From the NCBI GenBank assembly GCA_035544675.1, contig DATKCA010000179.1:1-64000 (forward strand): DNA of 64,000 nucleotides, written 5' to 3'. This stretch comes from DATKCA01 sp035544675 (GTDB lineage: Bacteria > Acidobacteriota > Thermoanaerobaculia > Gp7-AA8). The notes beneath the pieces were generated by a model that saw only the letters and a program-made list of their open reading frames with translations, was not told where the DNA came from and ran no database searches. The translations under genes and the position numbers were made by a program. Positions 43,279 to 51,589 of this stretch are shown one piece after another. Each line of letters begins with the position of its first letter. Within the stretch, counting starts at the first letter, position 1.

Positions 43279-44176
43279 ACCGGGCGCGCCGCGGCCGCGG
43301 CTGGCCCGAGTTCTTCCACGCCGACCACCAGATGTCACGCAACATGGACGCCCCCGCCGCGAGGCGGTCCGTGGCGAATGCCAGACCCTCCGCCGACGCC
43401 GGCTTCAGCGGATCGAATCCGCCGTCCCGATCGATCCGGTACAGCTCTTCGATCCGCGCCTGCGAGGATTTCACGAAGCCGAGAGCGGCCGCGAAGTAGT
43501 CCGTGGAGACCGGTTGCGGCGCCGCGACCTTCGGCACGACCTGACTGACGTCCACCGCGTGCGAGACGAAGTTGCTCTCGAACCGCGAGTGGATCGCGCA
43601 GTCGTTCGCGTAGCCCTCCGTGTTCGGCACGCCCACCCACCCGTTGTAGTGCATCGTGGCGTGATGCGGATTGGCGCTGTCGCCGACGTAGTGCCCGAGG
43701 ATTCCGGCCGTATTGATGATGTCGCGCTCGATGAAGCCGCGCTCGGGCGACCCGGCCGTGCTCCAGCGCCACAGCCGGAACAGCAGCGTCAACTTCTCGG
43801 ACAGCTCCGCCACACGCCAGGGAACGAAGCCGATCTCGTCGTTCGTGAGGCCGAGCCGCCGCAGCGTGCCCGAGGACTCCAGGAGCGCGAGGAACCGGTA
43901 TCGGTCGGGCGGCAGATCGAGAGCGGCGATGTACTCGTAGTCGACGAAGTGATCGGGGTCGTTCACCGCATCGATCGATTCGCCACCACCCTTCCAGCGG
44001 TCGGGGTCATACGCCAGCCAGATCAGCTCCGGATACGCGCGGTGAAAAAAGTGCGGCATGTCCGGCGGCAGGGCCAGTGTGGCCGCCTCGCTCACGATGT
44101 AATGGCCCTTCTCACCCCAGGCACCGGCGTGTGAGGCGCAGAACATCACCAGAAATGCGAGCGCGAGCCGCTTCAT
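43277..44176 (-). CDS. Exported S1/P1-type zinc nuclease or phospholipase
   Basis: This 299-residue protein has a signal peptide cleaved before Trp (FCASHAGA-WGEKGHYIV). A mature N-terminal Trp as metal ligand is typical of the S1/P1 nuclease-phospholipase C fold. Further His/Asp ligands are in NDPDHFVDYE, ILGHYVGDSANPHHATMHYN and IHSRFESNFV. It is expected to be a periplasmic trinuclear-zinc phosphoesterase acting on single-stranded nucleic acid or phospholipid. It lies immediately downstream of tRNA-Pro on the same strand. Confidence 0.78.
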   Translation of the reverse strand: MKRLALAFLVMFCASHAGAWGEKGHYIVSEAATLALPPDMPHFFHRAYPELIWLAYDPDRWKGGGESIDAVNDPDHFVDYEYIAALDLPPDRYRFLALLESSGTLRRLGLTNDEIGFVPWRVAELSEKLTLLFRLWRWSTAGSPERGFIERDIINTAGILGHYVGDSANPHHATMHYNGWVGVPNTEGYANDCAIHSRFESNFVSHAVDVSQVVPKVAAPQPVSTDYFAAALGFVKSSQARIEELYRIDRDGGFDPLKPASAEGLAFATDRLAAGASMLRDIWWSAWKNSGQPRPRRAR

Positions 44177-44182
44177 CTTCCG

Positions 44183-44259
44183 AATGGTCGGGGCAAGAGG
44201 ATTTGAACCTCCGACCTCACGGTCCCGAACCGTGCGCTCTGCCAGGCTGAGCTATGCCC
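44183..44259 (-). tRNA. tRNA-Pro (CGG)
   Basis: On the minus strand a full cloverleaf can be folded: acceptor CGGGGCA/TGCCCCG, D-arm with AGCTCAGCCTGG, anticodon loop TTCGGGA giving anticodon CGG, T-arm with GGTTCAAATCC, discriminator A and an encoded CCA end. Length is 77 nt with CCA. It reads the proline codon CCG. No integrase or att-like duplication is seen beside it. Confidence 0.95.
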
Positions 44260-44313
44260 CGTTGGATGGATCCCTCGCGGCCGGGCGGCGGCGCGATGAA
44301 GGTGGCGGATTCT

Positions 44314-44327
44314 AGGTGAATTCACCT
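44314..44327. promoter_or_regulatory. Perfect 14-bp palindrome AGGTGAATTCACCT
   Basis: This palindrome lies 55 bp upstream of the tRNA-Pro 5' end and 53 bp beyond the OmpW stop codon. It has no loop and no T-run, so it looks more like a dimeric-protein binding site than a terminator. The remainder of the 44260-44379 gap shows nothing else. Confidence 0.35.
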
Positions 44328-44379
44328 GGAGCGTCAAACCGCGCAGCCGGTGGCAATCATTCCTCCAGGGAACCTCTGC

Positions 44380-45015
44380 TCAAAAGTGGTACGCCAGACC
44401 AAAGGACACGATCAGCGGCCTGACGTGGATCCTCGCCACCGACGTCGTGCCGACGAATCGCACCTCCGACTCGGTCTCGATCGGCGTGTAGCGCGCATCG
44501 GCCGTGACGCTGAAGCGCTTCGAGAATGGAATCTGTACGCCGCCGTTCACGACGAAGCCGATGGGGTCCTCGAACTCGACCGCGGAGGCGCCGATGACGT
44601 TCTTGTCGATATTCCGTAGGATCACATACCCCGCGCCGGCGCCGAGGTATGGGCGGAAGCTGCCCTGGTCGGTCATGTGCCATTGGAGGAGGGCCGTGAT
44701 CGGATAGATCTGCACGTAGCCGACATCGATGATGGCCACGAAGTCGGGACCGCTCCTGCGCACCCGCATCTCCGAAGCGAGGCCGGCCGCCTTGAGCTCC
44801 AGCGACACGCTCGACGTGAAGAACACGTTCACCCCGCCACCCAGCCCTCCGCCGCGGTCGAATTGCGGCTCGTACATGACCGTGTCGGGCTGGAACTGGA
44901 CGTCTCTGGACCGGCGCACGCCTTCGACGTCGAAGAAGAGGTCAACGCGGTGCTGGGCGGCGGCGGGCGCGGCTACGAGGAACGCGAGCACCAGAGCGGG
45001 GGAAAGCCTTCGCAT
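44380..45015 (-). CDS. OmpW-type outer-membrane beta-barrel protein
   Basis: This 211-residue protein has a Sec signal (MRRLSPALVLAFLVAAPAAA) and alternating beta-strand sequence ending in the outer-membrane signature LAYHF. YPITALLQWHMTDQGSFRPYLGAGAGY matches OmpW-family porins. It forms a small hydrophobic channel in the outer membrane. The start is ATG 45015; the 70-bp divergent gap to the VWFA gene contains a small inverted repeat (GGCAC/GTGCC, 45069-45081). Confidence 0.82.
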   Translation of the reverse strand: MRRLSPALVLAFLVAAPAAAQHRVDLFFDVEGVRRSRDVQFQPDTVMYEPQFDRGGGLGGGVNVFFTSSVSLELKAAGLASEMRVRRSGPDFVAIIDVGYVQIYPITALLQWHMTDQGSFRPYLGAGAGYVILRNIDKNVIGASAVEFEDPIGFVVNGGVQIPFSKRFSVTADARYTPIETESEVRFVGTTSVARIHVRPLIVSFGLAYHF

Positions 45016-45085
45016 CGTCACACCAAAGACGCAAGAACCGATCCCGGCTGCGGAATCTCTCCCCGCGGGGCACGTTGTGCCATGC

Positions 45086-46135
45086 ATGCGAAGCTTCAAA
45101 CTCGTACTGACCACGCTTCTCCTCGCCGGGACCGCCCTGGCGCAGCAGCAACCCGGCTTCGGCGAGCGGGTCGACGTCAACGCCGTTCTCCTCGACGCCG
45201 TCGTCACCGACTCCCGCGGCAACCAGATCCTCGGCCTGACCAAAGATGACTTCATCGTCACGGAGGATGGAGTCCAGCAGACGATCGACTCGGTCGATTA
45301 CCTCAGCAGCCGCCAGCTGCTGACCGACAACGAGGCGTCGGCACCCTTCAACGTCGAGCGCTCGAAGGAGCAGCGCTACTTCGTCTTCTTCCTCGACAAG
45401 GTACCCGGCGGATCGCTGTTCGGCAGGCTGGCGTCATTCCGCCGCGCCGCCGTGGACTTCATCGCCAAAGAGGTGGGCGCGGACGATCTCGTCGCGGTGG
45501 TGGGTCATGACGTGCGCCTCAACATCTACAGCGACTTCACCACGGACAAGCGCGCGATCTCGCGCGCCTTCGACGACGCCATGAAGTTCAGCCGCGGCAT
45601 CAGTGAGGCGCCGGCCTCCGGCCCATCGATCCTGCGAAGCATCGACAAGGATCGGATGATGGCCGAGACCGGAACGACGTACCAGGCGCTCGAGCTTCTC
45701 GGGGACGGGTTGCGCCCCATCCGGGCCAGGAAGAACCTCGTGCTCGTCTCACCCCTCGTGTACGAGCGCGGTGAGGAAGTCCGCGGCGGCGTGCTTCTCA
45801 GCACCAGCCGCTACTACGAGCCGATGATCGAGGCGCTGAACGCCGCCAACGTCACCGTATTCGCCATGAACCTCCTGCAGAACGCGCCATCCGATCCGGT
45901 GTATCACCAGACGCTCGAGCGCATCGCCCGGGAAACGAACGGCGAGTACTTCCGCTACGCGACGTCGTTCCGCACTCCGCTGCGCGAGCTGGCCAAGGCC
46001 AGCGGCGGCTACTACCTCATTACGTACCGCACCGAGCGCAAAGCCGGCCAGACGGGATTCCAGAGAGTCGACGTGAAGGTGAAACAGCCGGAGCTCCGGG
46101 TCAAGGCACGGGCCGGGTACGCCTACGGCGGGTAG
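45086..46135 (+). CDS. Exported VWFA-related (acidobacterial type) protein
   Basis: The protein is 349 residues. A signal peptide (MRSFKLVLTTLLLAGTALAQ) is followed by VDVNAVLLDAVVTDSRGNQILGLTKDDF (shown in part), the conserved start of the VWFA-related domain family (TIGR03436) expanded in Acidobacteriota. A von Willebrand A-like fold follows (YFVFFLDKV, LVLVSPLV, NVTVFAMNLL) and an immunoglobulin-like end (GYYLITYRTE...KVKARAGY). The MIDAS DxSxS motif is not evident. It is a secreted or surface protein of unknown role and is useful as a taxonomic hint. Confidence 0.82.
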   Translation: MRSFKLVLTTLLLAGTALAQQQPGFGERVDVNAVLLDAVVTDSRGNQILGLTKDDFIVTEDGVQQTIDSVDYLSSRQLLTDNEASAPFNVERSKEQRYFVFFLDKVPGGSLFGRLASFRRAAVDFIAKEVGADDLVAVVGHDVRLNIYSDFTTDKRAISRAFDDAMKFSRGISEAPASGPSILRSIDKDRMMAETGTTYQALELLGDGLRPIRARKNLVLVSPLVYERGEEVRGGVLLSTSRYYEPMIEALNAANVTVFAMNLLQNAPSDPVYHQTLERIARETNGEYFRYATSFRTPLRELAKASGGYYLITYRTERKAGQTGFQRVDVKVKQPELRVKARAGYAYGG

Positions 46136-46142
46136 CGGCGAG

Positions 46143-47450
46143 CTACGCCTGGAATGCCACTCTGTCCCCGGGCCCAAGCTGGCCGAGCTTCCAGCGCTCC
46201 GAGGAGATCACGGTCATCGGCTGCAGATAGCCGCCGGTGACCGGATGATCCGGTCCCATGGCGATGATGCTGCCGTCGGGATGCAACTGCAGCGTTCCGA
46301 ACTGCACCCCGGCTGATGCGAGGTCGGCGGGCGCCTGGAGAGTGACCTCGCGCAGCGGCCTGAGCCTGATTCCGACGCGGTCGAGCTGGTGAGTCACCTC
46401 GCACTCGATCTCGCGCAGCGGAGTGTCATGCGGTCCTGCCACCGCGCCAATGACCGAGCGGTCCTCGCGGCGCGCGACGGCGCTGTCCACGCGATGCGTC
46501 CCGGTGGAGAGGTAACCGCGCAGTCCATGCTCGATGCGGCCGATCGCGAATTCCCCTTCGTGGAACGTCACGCGCAGCTGCGGATCGCACCACGCGGCGA
46601 TGAGTCCCGGCTGCACCCGCGCGCGCGGCCCGGTCATCGCGCATTCGAGGAGCGGCGTGCCGGGCGGGTTGCCGACGGCGGCGTTCGCGACCGCCGCGGC
46701 GACCGGATCGAACGGACCGCCCGGCGGCATGCCGCGCTCCAGCCGGGAGAGGTCGTACGCGCCGACAGTCGTGGAGAGAGGGGCGTGAAGCAGTTCGAGA
46801 CCAGCTGGAGCGCCGCCATGTGAAGCGCCGCCATTCGTGGCGGCGTCTCTAGGACTCCCCGCCCGGTCGCCGCCACTCCCCTCGATCACGATCTCATCGC
46901 CGGCCCGGATCGCATACGCGAGATCCATGCGCGTGCGGCCGAGGAGATTCCAGCCCCCTGGGGAGTCGATCGGGTAGAACGCGGCCACGGCTCCTGCGAT
47001 CGCAAACGTTCCGGCCGGCACGCGCGCGCGCGAGGTTGGCCGCCGCGGCATCGACCACTCCCGGGGCCAGCCGTCGAGATACGCGAAGCCGCCGCGGAAG
47101 CCGAGGTATCGAGCGGTGAGCGTGAGCCGCGACGCCTTCTCGATGAAGTCCTCTCGCGAAAGGCCCGCGCGCGCGAGGAGCTCCTCCAGGTCAGGACCGT
47201 CGAAGCTCACCGGGATGGTCAGCCTGCGCGACTCCCGCTTCTCGACGCTGGACGAGCTCTTCACGGCTCGCATGACTGCGTCGCGATCGGGCTGGCCGTG
47301 GAACAGCACGAGCAGCGACGAGTGCCCCACCACACACGCGGCCACGCCTTCCGCGGCCCGCGCCCTCGCCGCCGCGGCGTGCAGCTCCGGGGCATCCACC
47401 GGCCCGAGCGCCAGCAGCAGTCCACGGTCCCCGGCTCGTGCAATGTCCAC
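46143..47450 (-). CDS. PxpB-PxpC (KipI-KipA) fusion, 5-oxoprolinase subunits
   Basis: This 435-residue protein fuses the KipI/PxpB domain (1-200; YLGFRGGFAYLDGWP, PAGTFAIAGAVAAFYPIDSPGGWNLLGRT in part) to the KipA/PxpC biotin-carboxylase-like domain (225-435; MPPGGPFDPVAAAVAN, LECAMTGPRARV, GYLSTGTHR, MGPDHPVTGGYLQP). Together with PxpA these hydrolyse 5-oxoproline to glutamate using ATP; no pxpA is seen here. The joint between the two domains contains a palindromic-repeat-derived Gly-rich stretch (PRDAATNGGASHGGAPAG). The start is GTG 47450. Confidence 0.85.
   Translation of the reverse strand: MDIARAGDRGLLLALGPVDAPELHAAAARARAAEGVAACVVGHSSLLVLFHGQPDRDAVMRAVKSSSSVEKRESRRLTIPVSFDGPDLEELLARAGLSREDFIEKASRLTLTARYLGFRGGFAYLDGWPREWSMPRRPTSRARVPAGTFAIAGAVAAFYPIDSPGGWNLLGRTRMDLAYAIRAGDEIVIEGSGGDRAGSPRDAATNGGASHGGAPAGLELLHAPLSTTVGAYDLSRLERGMPPGGPFDPVAAAVANAAVGNPPGTPLLECAMTGPRARVQPGLIAAWCDPQLRVTFHEGEFAIGRIEHGLRGYLSTGTHRVDSAVARREDRSVIGAVAGPHDTPLREIECEVTHQLDRVGIRLRPLREVTLQAPADLASAGVQFGTLQLHPDGSIIAMGPDHPVTGGYLQPMTVISSERWKLGQLGPGDRVAFQA
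46806..46845. repeat. TGGAGCGCCGCC element variant in pxpBC linker
   Basis: TGGAGCGCCGCCA is followed by a hairpin CGCCGCCA (46826-46833), loop TTCG, TGGCGGCG (46838-46845). It shares its outer sequence with the other GTGGAGCG elements and codes for the inter-domain linker of the fusion protein. Confidence 0.7.
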
Positions 47451-47478
47451 GCGCCGCTCATGCTACCGTCTGCTCCGC

Positions 47479-48945
47479 ATGAATCACAGGCAGGCGGCTC
47501 TGCTCAACGACCTGGCCCGGCAGGCCATGATCGAGCGCGGTCTCCATCCCGACTTTCCGAAGGACGCGATCCAGCAGGTCGAGGCGATCCCGCGCGCGGC
47601 GCGCGACCAGTCTCCAGAGGTTCGCGACATGCGCGAGCAGGCCTGGTGCTCGATCGACAACGACGACTCGCGCGACCTCGACCAGCTCTCGTACGCGGAA
47701 GCGGCGGGCCACGGGCACGTGAAGATCTTCGTGGCCGTGGCGGACGTCGACTCGCTCGTGAAGAAAGAGAGTCCCGTCGACGGGCACGCCGGCCACAACA
47801 CGACGTCCGTCTACACCGCGGCGCGGATCTTCCCCATGCTTCCGGAAAAACTGTCCACGGACCTCACCTCGCTGAACGAGCACGAGGAGCGGCTGGCTGT
47901 GGTCGCCGAGATCACCGTTCGCGACGACGGCGTGGTGAGCGAGGGAGACGTCTATCGCGCGCTGGTCTACAACCACGCCAGGCTCTCCTACAACCGCGTG
48001 GCGTCATGGTTCGACGGCAAGGATGACATGCCCGAGAAAGTGCAGCGCGTACGCGGGCTCGCCGACACCCTGAAGATGCAGGACACCATCTCGGACCGCA
48101 TGCGGGAGCACCGGCACGAGATGGGAGCGCTCGACCTGGAGACGATCGAAGCCCGGCCGGTGATCGTCGACGGCCAGGTCGTGGAGATGAAGCGCGAGCA
48201 GCGGAACAGCGCCCGCATGCTCATCGAAGACTTCATGATCGCCGCGAACGGTGCCACGGCGCGGTTCCTGGAGCGAAGGGGCTTCTCCAGCATCCGTCGC
48301 GTCGTCCGTTCCCCGCAGCGGTGGGACCGCATCGAGAAAATCGCCGAAGAGGTGGGGGAACGGCTGCCGCCGGAGCCGGATGCGCAGGCGCTCGAGCAGT
48401 TCCTCACCAGGCGCCGCAAGGCGGACCCGATCCGCTTCCCCGATCTCTCGATCTCCGTGGTCAAGGCCATGGGAGCGGGCGAATACGTCCTCGAGCGCGC
48501 CGGCGAAGACTCGGGCGGACACTTCGGGCTGGCGGTGAAGGACTACGCGCACTCGACGGCGCCGAACCGGCGCTATCCCGATCTGATCACGCAGAGGCTG
48601 GTCAAAGCGGCGCTGGCCGGTCAGCCGGCGCCGTATTCCGACGCGGAGCTCTCGCAGCTCGCCGATCACTGCACGAATCAGGAAGACGCGGCGAACAAGG
48701 TGGAGCGCCAGGTCCGCAAGTCGGCCGCCGCCGCGCTGCTGCAGTCGCGCATCGGAGAGCGCTTCGACGGAATCGTCACCGGTGCGTCGTCGAAGGGAAC
48801 GTGGGTTCGCGTCTTCAACCCGCCCGTCGAAGGAAAGCTGGTCAAGGGATCGGGCGGCCTCGACCTCGGCGACCGGGTCAGCGTGAAGCTGCTGTCGGCC
48901 GACATCGAGCGCGGCTTCATCGACTTCGCGCGCACGCGGCGATGA
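47479..48945 (+). CDS. RNB-domain exoribonuclease (RNase II/R family)
   Basis: The protein is 488 residues. The catalytic Asp cluster is AWCSIDNDDSRDLDQLSYAE; further RNB landmarks are NTTSVYTAARIFPMLPEKLS, DFMIAANGATARFL, YAHSTAPNRRYPDLITQR, and a short C-terminal S1-like strand set. It degrades RNA 3' to 5'. Unlike E. coli RNase II/R there is little before the RNB domain (about 60 residues, no cold-shock pair), as in the compact family members I recall from Deinococcus and cyanobacteria. The start is ATG 47479, 28 bp from the divergent pxpBC start. Confidence 0.88.
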   Translation: MNHRQAALLNDLARQAMIERGLHPDFPKDAIQQVEAIPRAARDQSPEVRDMREQAWCSIDNDDSRDLDQLSYAEAAGHGHVKIFVAVADVDSLVKKESPVDGHAGHNTTSVYTAARIFPMLPEKLSTDLTSLNEHEERLAVVAEITVRDDGVVSEGDVYRALVYNHARLSYNRVASWFDGKDDMPEKVQRVRGLADTLKMQDTISDRMREHRHEMGALDLETIEARPVIVDGQVVEMKREQRNSARMLIEDFMIAANGATARFLERRGFSSIRRVVRSPQRWDRIEKIAEEVGERLPPEPDAQALEQFLTRRRKADPIRFPDLSISVVKAMGAGEYVLERAGEDSGGHFGLAVKDYAHSTAPNRRYPDLITQRLVKAALAGQPAPYSDAELSQLADHCTNQEDAANKVERQVRKSAAAALLQSRIGERFDGIVTGASSKGTWVRVFNPPVEGKLVKGSGGLDLGDRVSVKLLSADIERGFIDFARTRR

Positions 48946-48953
48946 CTCATCGC

Positions 48954-49832
48954 TCACCGGTCCACCCTGGCGTGAGGAATGGCGGCGCGCTCGACGAGGA
49001 TGTTGTCGATGAGACGCGTCTTCCCGATGCGCATCGCGCCGGCCAGCAGCAGGTCGCGGTTGAAATCCTCCGGAGCGCGAAACGTGAGCGGATCGACGAC
49101 GGCCAGGTAGTCGATGGCAATGCCGGATGTTTCCCCGGCAATCTTCCGCATCAGCGACTCGATCCCCGCCACTTCGCCGACGCCGTGGCGGATGGCCTCT
49201 TCTCCGGCGCGAAGCGCGCGATGCAGCACGGGCGCGAGCAGGCGCTCCTTTGCGGAGAGGTAGCTGTTGCGCGACGACATGGCCAGCCCATCGTGCTCGC
49301 GAACCGTCTCGCCGAAGACGAGGCGGACCGGGATGTCGAGATCATCCACCAGTTGCGCGATCACCGCGCACTGCTGCGCGTCCTTCCGCCCGAAGACGGC
49401 CAGGTCGGGCTGCACGATGTTGAAGAGTTTCGTGACGACGGTGGCCACGCCGTCGAAGTGGCCGGCACGACGCTCCCCTTCCAGCGGCACACCTACATCC
49501 GCGGCCTTCACGACCGTGGACGCGCCGGGCCCGTACATCTCGCCGGCGGCGGGGATGAACACCACGTCGACCTGTCTCTCCTGCAGCAGCTCCCGGTCCC
49601 GCTCCTCATCCCGCGGATACTTCTCGAAGTCCTCGGACGGACCGAACTGCCGCGGATTCACGAAGATCGAGACCACGACGAAGTCGCTGCCGGCCTGGCG
49701 CGCGGTATCGATCAGCGAGAGATGTCCCACGTGTAGAAACCCCATCGTGGGCACGAGGCCGACAGTTCTTCCTGCAGCGCGGGCGGCGGCGATCGCGGCC
49801 CGTGTCTGGTCGATCGTCGTGGTGATCAGCAT
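48954..49832 (-). CDS. panC: Pantothenate synthetase
   Basis: PanC joins pantoate and beta-alanine with ATP. The 292-residue Rossmann-type ligase has VPTMGFLHVGHLSLI (HxGH), IFVNPRQFGPSEDF, the ATP/pantoate loop in AVFGRKDAQQCAVI, and MSSRNSYLS (KMSKS-like). It lies directly downstream of panB on the minus strand, the gap being filled by a GTCATTCC repeat. No panD is in the window. Confidence 0.95.
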   Translation of the reverse strand: MLITTTIDQTRAAIAAARAAGRTVGLVPTMGFLHVGHLSLIDTARQAGSDFVVVSIFVNPRQFGPSEDFEKYPRDEERDRELLQERQVDVVFIPAAGEMYGPGASTVVKAADVGVPLEGERRAGHFDGVATVVTKLFNIVQPDLAVFGRKDAQQCAVIAQLVDDLDIPVRLVFGETVREHDGLAMSSRNSYLSAKERLLAPVLHRALRAGEEAIRHGVGEVAGIESLMRKIAGETSGIAIDYLAVVDPLTFRAPEDFNRDLLLAGAMRIGKTRLIDNILVERAAIPHARVDR

Positions 49833-49869
49833 GTCATTCCGGGCCAGGCGAGGAATCCGGGCCGATGAC
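49833..49869. repeat. GTCATTCC...GATGAC repeat between panB and panC
   Basis: GTCAT and ATGAC again bound a copy containing TCATTCCGGG and GAGGAATCCGGGC. It spans the gap from the base after the panC start codon to the first base of the panB stop codon. Confidence 0.7.
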
Positions 49870-50744
49870 TACTTGATCGGCACGACCACGCCACCGCTTC
49901 CGTAGAGCCGGTCGAGATCCTCGCGTGTCCCGGAGTGGAACGACTCGGTCACCTCGTCGGGGAAGCGTCCCTCACGAACGTCGCTGAGAAACGCCGCCAG
50001 CGCCTTCTGCATGTCGTCGGCGAGGTTCGCATACTTGCGCACGAACTTCGGAGTGTGCCCGTCGTAGAGGCCGAGCACGTCGTGGAAGACGAGGACCTGG
50101 CCGTCGCAGGAGGGACCGGCGCCGATGCCGATGGTGGGGATCGTGACGCGGTCGGTGATGAACGCGCCAAGCTCGCTGGGGACGCATTCCAGGACGATGG
50201 AGAAACAGCCGGCCTGCTCGAGCGCCACGGCCTCGTCGATGAGACGGCGGGCCTCTTCGCTGCCCTTGCCCTGCACCTTGAAGCCGCCGAGCGCGTTGAT
50301 CGACTGCGGAGTCAGGCCGATGTGGCCCATCACCGGGATCTCGGCATCGAGAATGGCCTCGACGGTCTTGATGCGGCTGGGCTTCCCGCCTTCGACCTTC
50401 ACCGCGTGGGCGCCGGCCTGGATGAATGCGCCGGCGTTGCGGACCGACTCCTCATCTGAGACGTGATACGAGAGGTACGGCATGTCGCCGACGATGAGCG
50501 CGTGAGAGGCTCCGCGCGCGGCCGCGCGCGTGTGGTGAAGCATGTCCTCCACGGTGACGCTGAGCGTGTCCGGATAGCCCAGCACGACCATGCCCAGGGA
50601 GTCGCCGACGAGGATGATGTCGGCGCCGGCGGCGTCGGCCACTCGAGCGGAGGGATAGTCGTACGCGGTGAGCATTCCGATCCGCTGCGAGCCCTTCATG
50701 GCGCGGATCGACGGGACGGTGACTCGTTTGATCTGCTCTTTCAC
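49869..50744 (-). CDS. panB: 3-methyl-2-oxobutanoate hydroxymethyltransferase
   Basis: PanB makes ketopantoate from ketoisovalerate and methylene-tetrahydrofolate. The 291-residue TIM barrel has MLTAYDYPSARVADAAGADIILVGDSLG (family start, in part), VGDMPYLSY, VKVEGG, GHIGLTPQS, and GIGAGPSCDGQVLVFHD. It is longer than the E. coli protein (264) mainly at the C-terminus. It heads the panB-panC unit. Confidence 0.95.
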   Translation of the reverse strand: MKEQIKRVTVPSIRAMKGSQRIGMLTAYDYPSARVADAAGADIILVGDSLGMVVLGYPDTLSVTVEDMLHHTRAAARGASHALIVGDMPYLSYHVSDEESVRNAGAFIQAGAHAVKVEGGKPSRIKTVEAILDAEIPVMGHIGLTPQSINALGGFKVQGKGSEEARRLIDEAVALEQAGCFSIVLECVPSELGAFITDRVTIPTIGIGAGPSCDGQVLVFHDVLGLYDGHTPKFVRKYANLADDMQKALAAFLSDVREGRFPDEVTESFHSGTREDLDRLYGSGGVVVPIK

Positions 50745-50774
50745 TCTTCCTCCCTGTGGGCTGGGAGGAAGAGA

Positions 50775-50831
50775 AGTGGAGGACAGGCAATCCTGCCTGT
50801 CCGGACAGACCAGATCGTCCGTCGCTCCACT
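50775..50831. repeat. AGTGGAG...CTCCACT element with GGACAGGCA core
   Basis: The ends AGTGGAG (50775-50781) and CTCCACT (50825-50831) match the other palindromic elements, but the core is different: GGACAGGCA (50781-50789), loop ATCC, TGCCTGTCC (50794-50802). It is 57 bp long and lies upstream of panB, between panB and the kinase gene. Confidence 0.7.
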
Positions 50832-50856
50832 ACGTCTTTCGTCCCAGTCCTGCTAC

Positions 50857-51501
50857 TCAGGATCCAAGCGGCACGTAGTACTGCGTTCCCTTTTGAGCAT
50901 TTCGAATCTGCTCGACGAGCTGCTCGAAATGCTCGGGCGTATGAACAAAGTCGATTTCGGTCGTATTCACGACCAGCAACGGCGTCTCGTCGTACCGGTA
51001 AAAGTAGTGTGAGTACGCCTCGCTGACCTCTTGCAAATACGATGACGAGATCGCCCGCTCGTAATTGCGCCCACGCTTCTTGATGCGCCGCATCAGTGTA
51101 TCAAGGCTTGCCTGCAGATAAATGACCAGGTCGGGTTTCGGGACCGTTTCCAGCAGCAGGTCGTAGAGCCGGTTGTAGATCATCAGCTCCGAGTCCTCGA
51201 GGGTCAGATACGCGAATATCTTGCTCTTGGGAAAGGAGTAATCGGCGATGACCAGCTCGGTAAAGAGATCCCGCTGGGCCAGCCCCTTCTGCTGGTCGTA
51301 GCGGGAGAGCAGAAAGAAGAGCTCGGTCCGGAACGCCGCCCCCCGCTTGTCCTTGTAGAAGTCGTCGAGGAAGGGATTCTCGGCGTCCTCAAGGATCTTC
51401 GTCCCGCGGAACTGCCGGGCCAGCAGCCCGGTCAGCGAAGTCTTCCCGACCCCGATCGGACCCTCGATCGCGATGTGGCGGAAGGGAAGGGCGGCGGACA
51501 C
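50857..51501 (-). CDS. Deoxynucleoside kinase
   Basis: This 214-residue protein of the dGK/dCK family has P-loop IEGPIGVGKTSL, ENPFLDDFYKD, LSRYDQQ, the DYSFPKSKIFA segment, and RIKKRGRNYE as the lid. It phosphorylates a deoxynucleoside for dNTP salvage; which base cannot be told. The start is GTG 51501, which gives the usual N-terminus; the frame continues upstream only through repeat-like DNA. The gap to panB carries a palindromic element. Confidence 0.85.
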   Translation of the reverse strand: MSAALPFRHIAIEGPIGVGKTSLTGLLARQFRGTKILEDAENPFLDDFYKDKRGAAFRTELFFLLSRYDQQKGLAQRDLFTELVIADYSFPKSKIFAYLTLEDSELMIYNRLYDLLLETVPKPDLVIYLQASLDTLMRRIKKRGRNYERAISSSYLQEVSEAYSHYFYRYDETPLLVVNTTEIDFVHTPEHFEQLVEQIRNAQKGTQYYVPLGS

Positions 51502-51504
51502 GCG

Positions 51505-51550
51505 GGGGAAGGATAAGGGATGAAGGACGCGGAAGGCTAAAGGACTCTGA
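51505..51550. repeat. Degenerate GGATGAAGG/GGCTAAAGG tract
   Basis: Purine-rich units (AAGGATA, AGGGATG, AAGGACG, GAAGGCT, AAAGGAC) between the kinase and M16 starts resemble decayed heptamer arrays. The period is not fully kept, so the call is weak. It may also hold the promoters of the two divergent genes. Confidence 0.35.
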
Positions 51551-51589
51551 ACCTTCGTCTTCCCTCCTTTGTGATACAAGACCGCGCCC

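Noticed and set aside
44183..44259. tRNA-Pro as integration site of a mobile island
   Set aside because: No integrase, no duplicated tRNA 3' end and no shift in gene character on either side.
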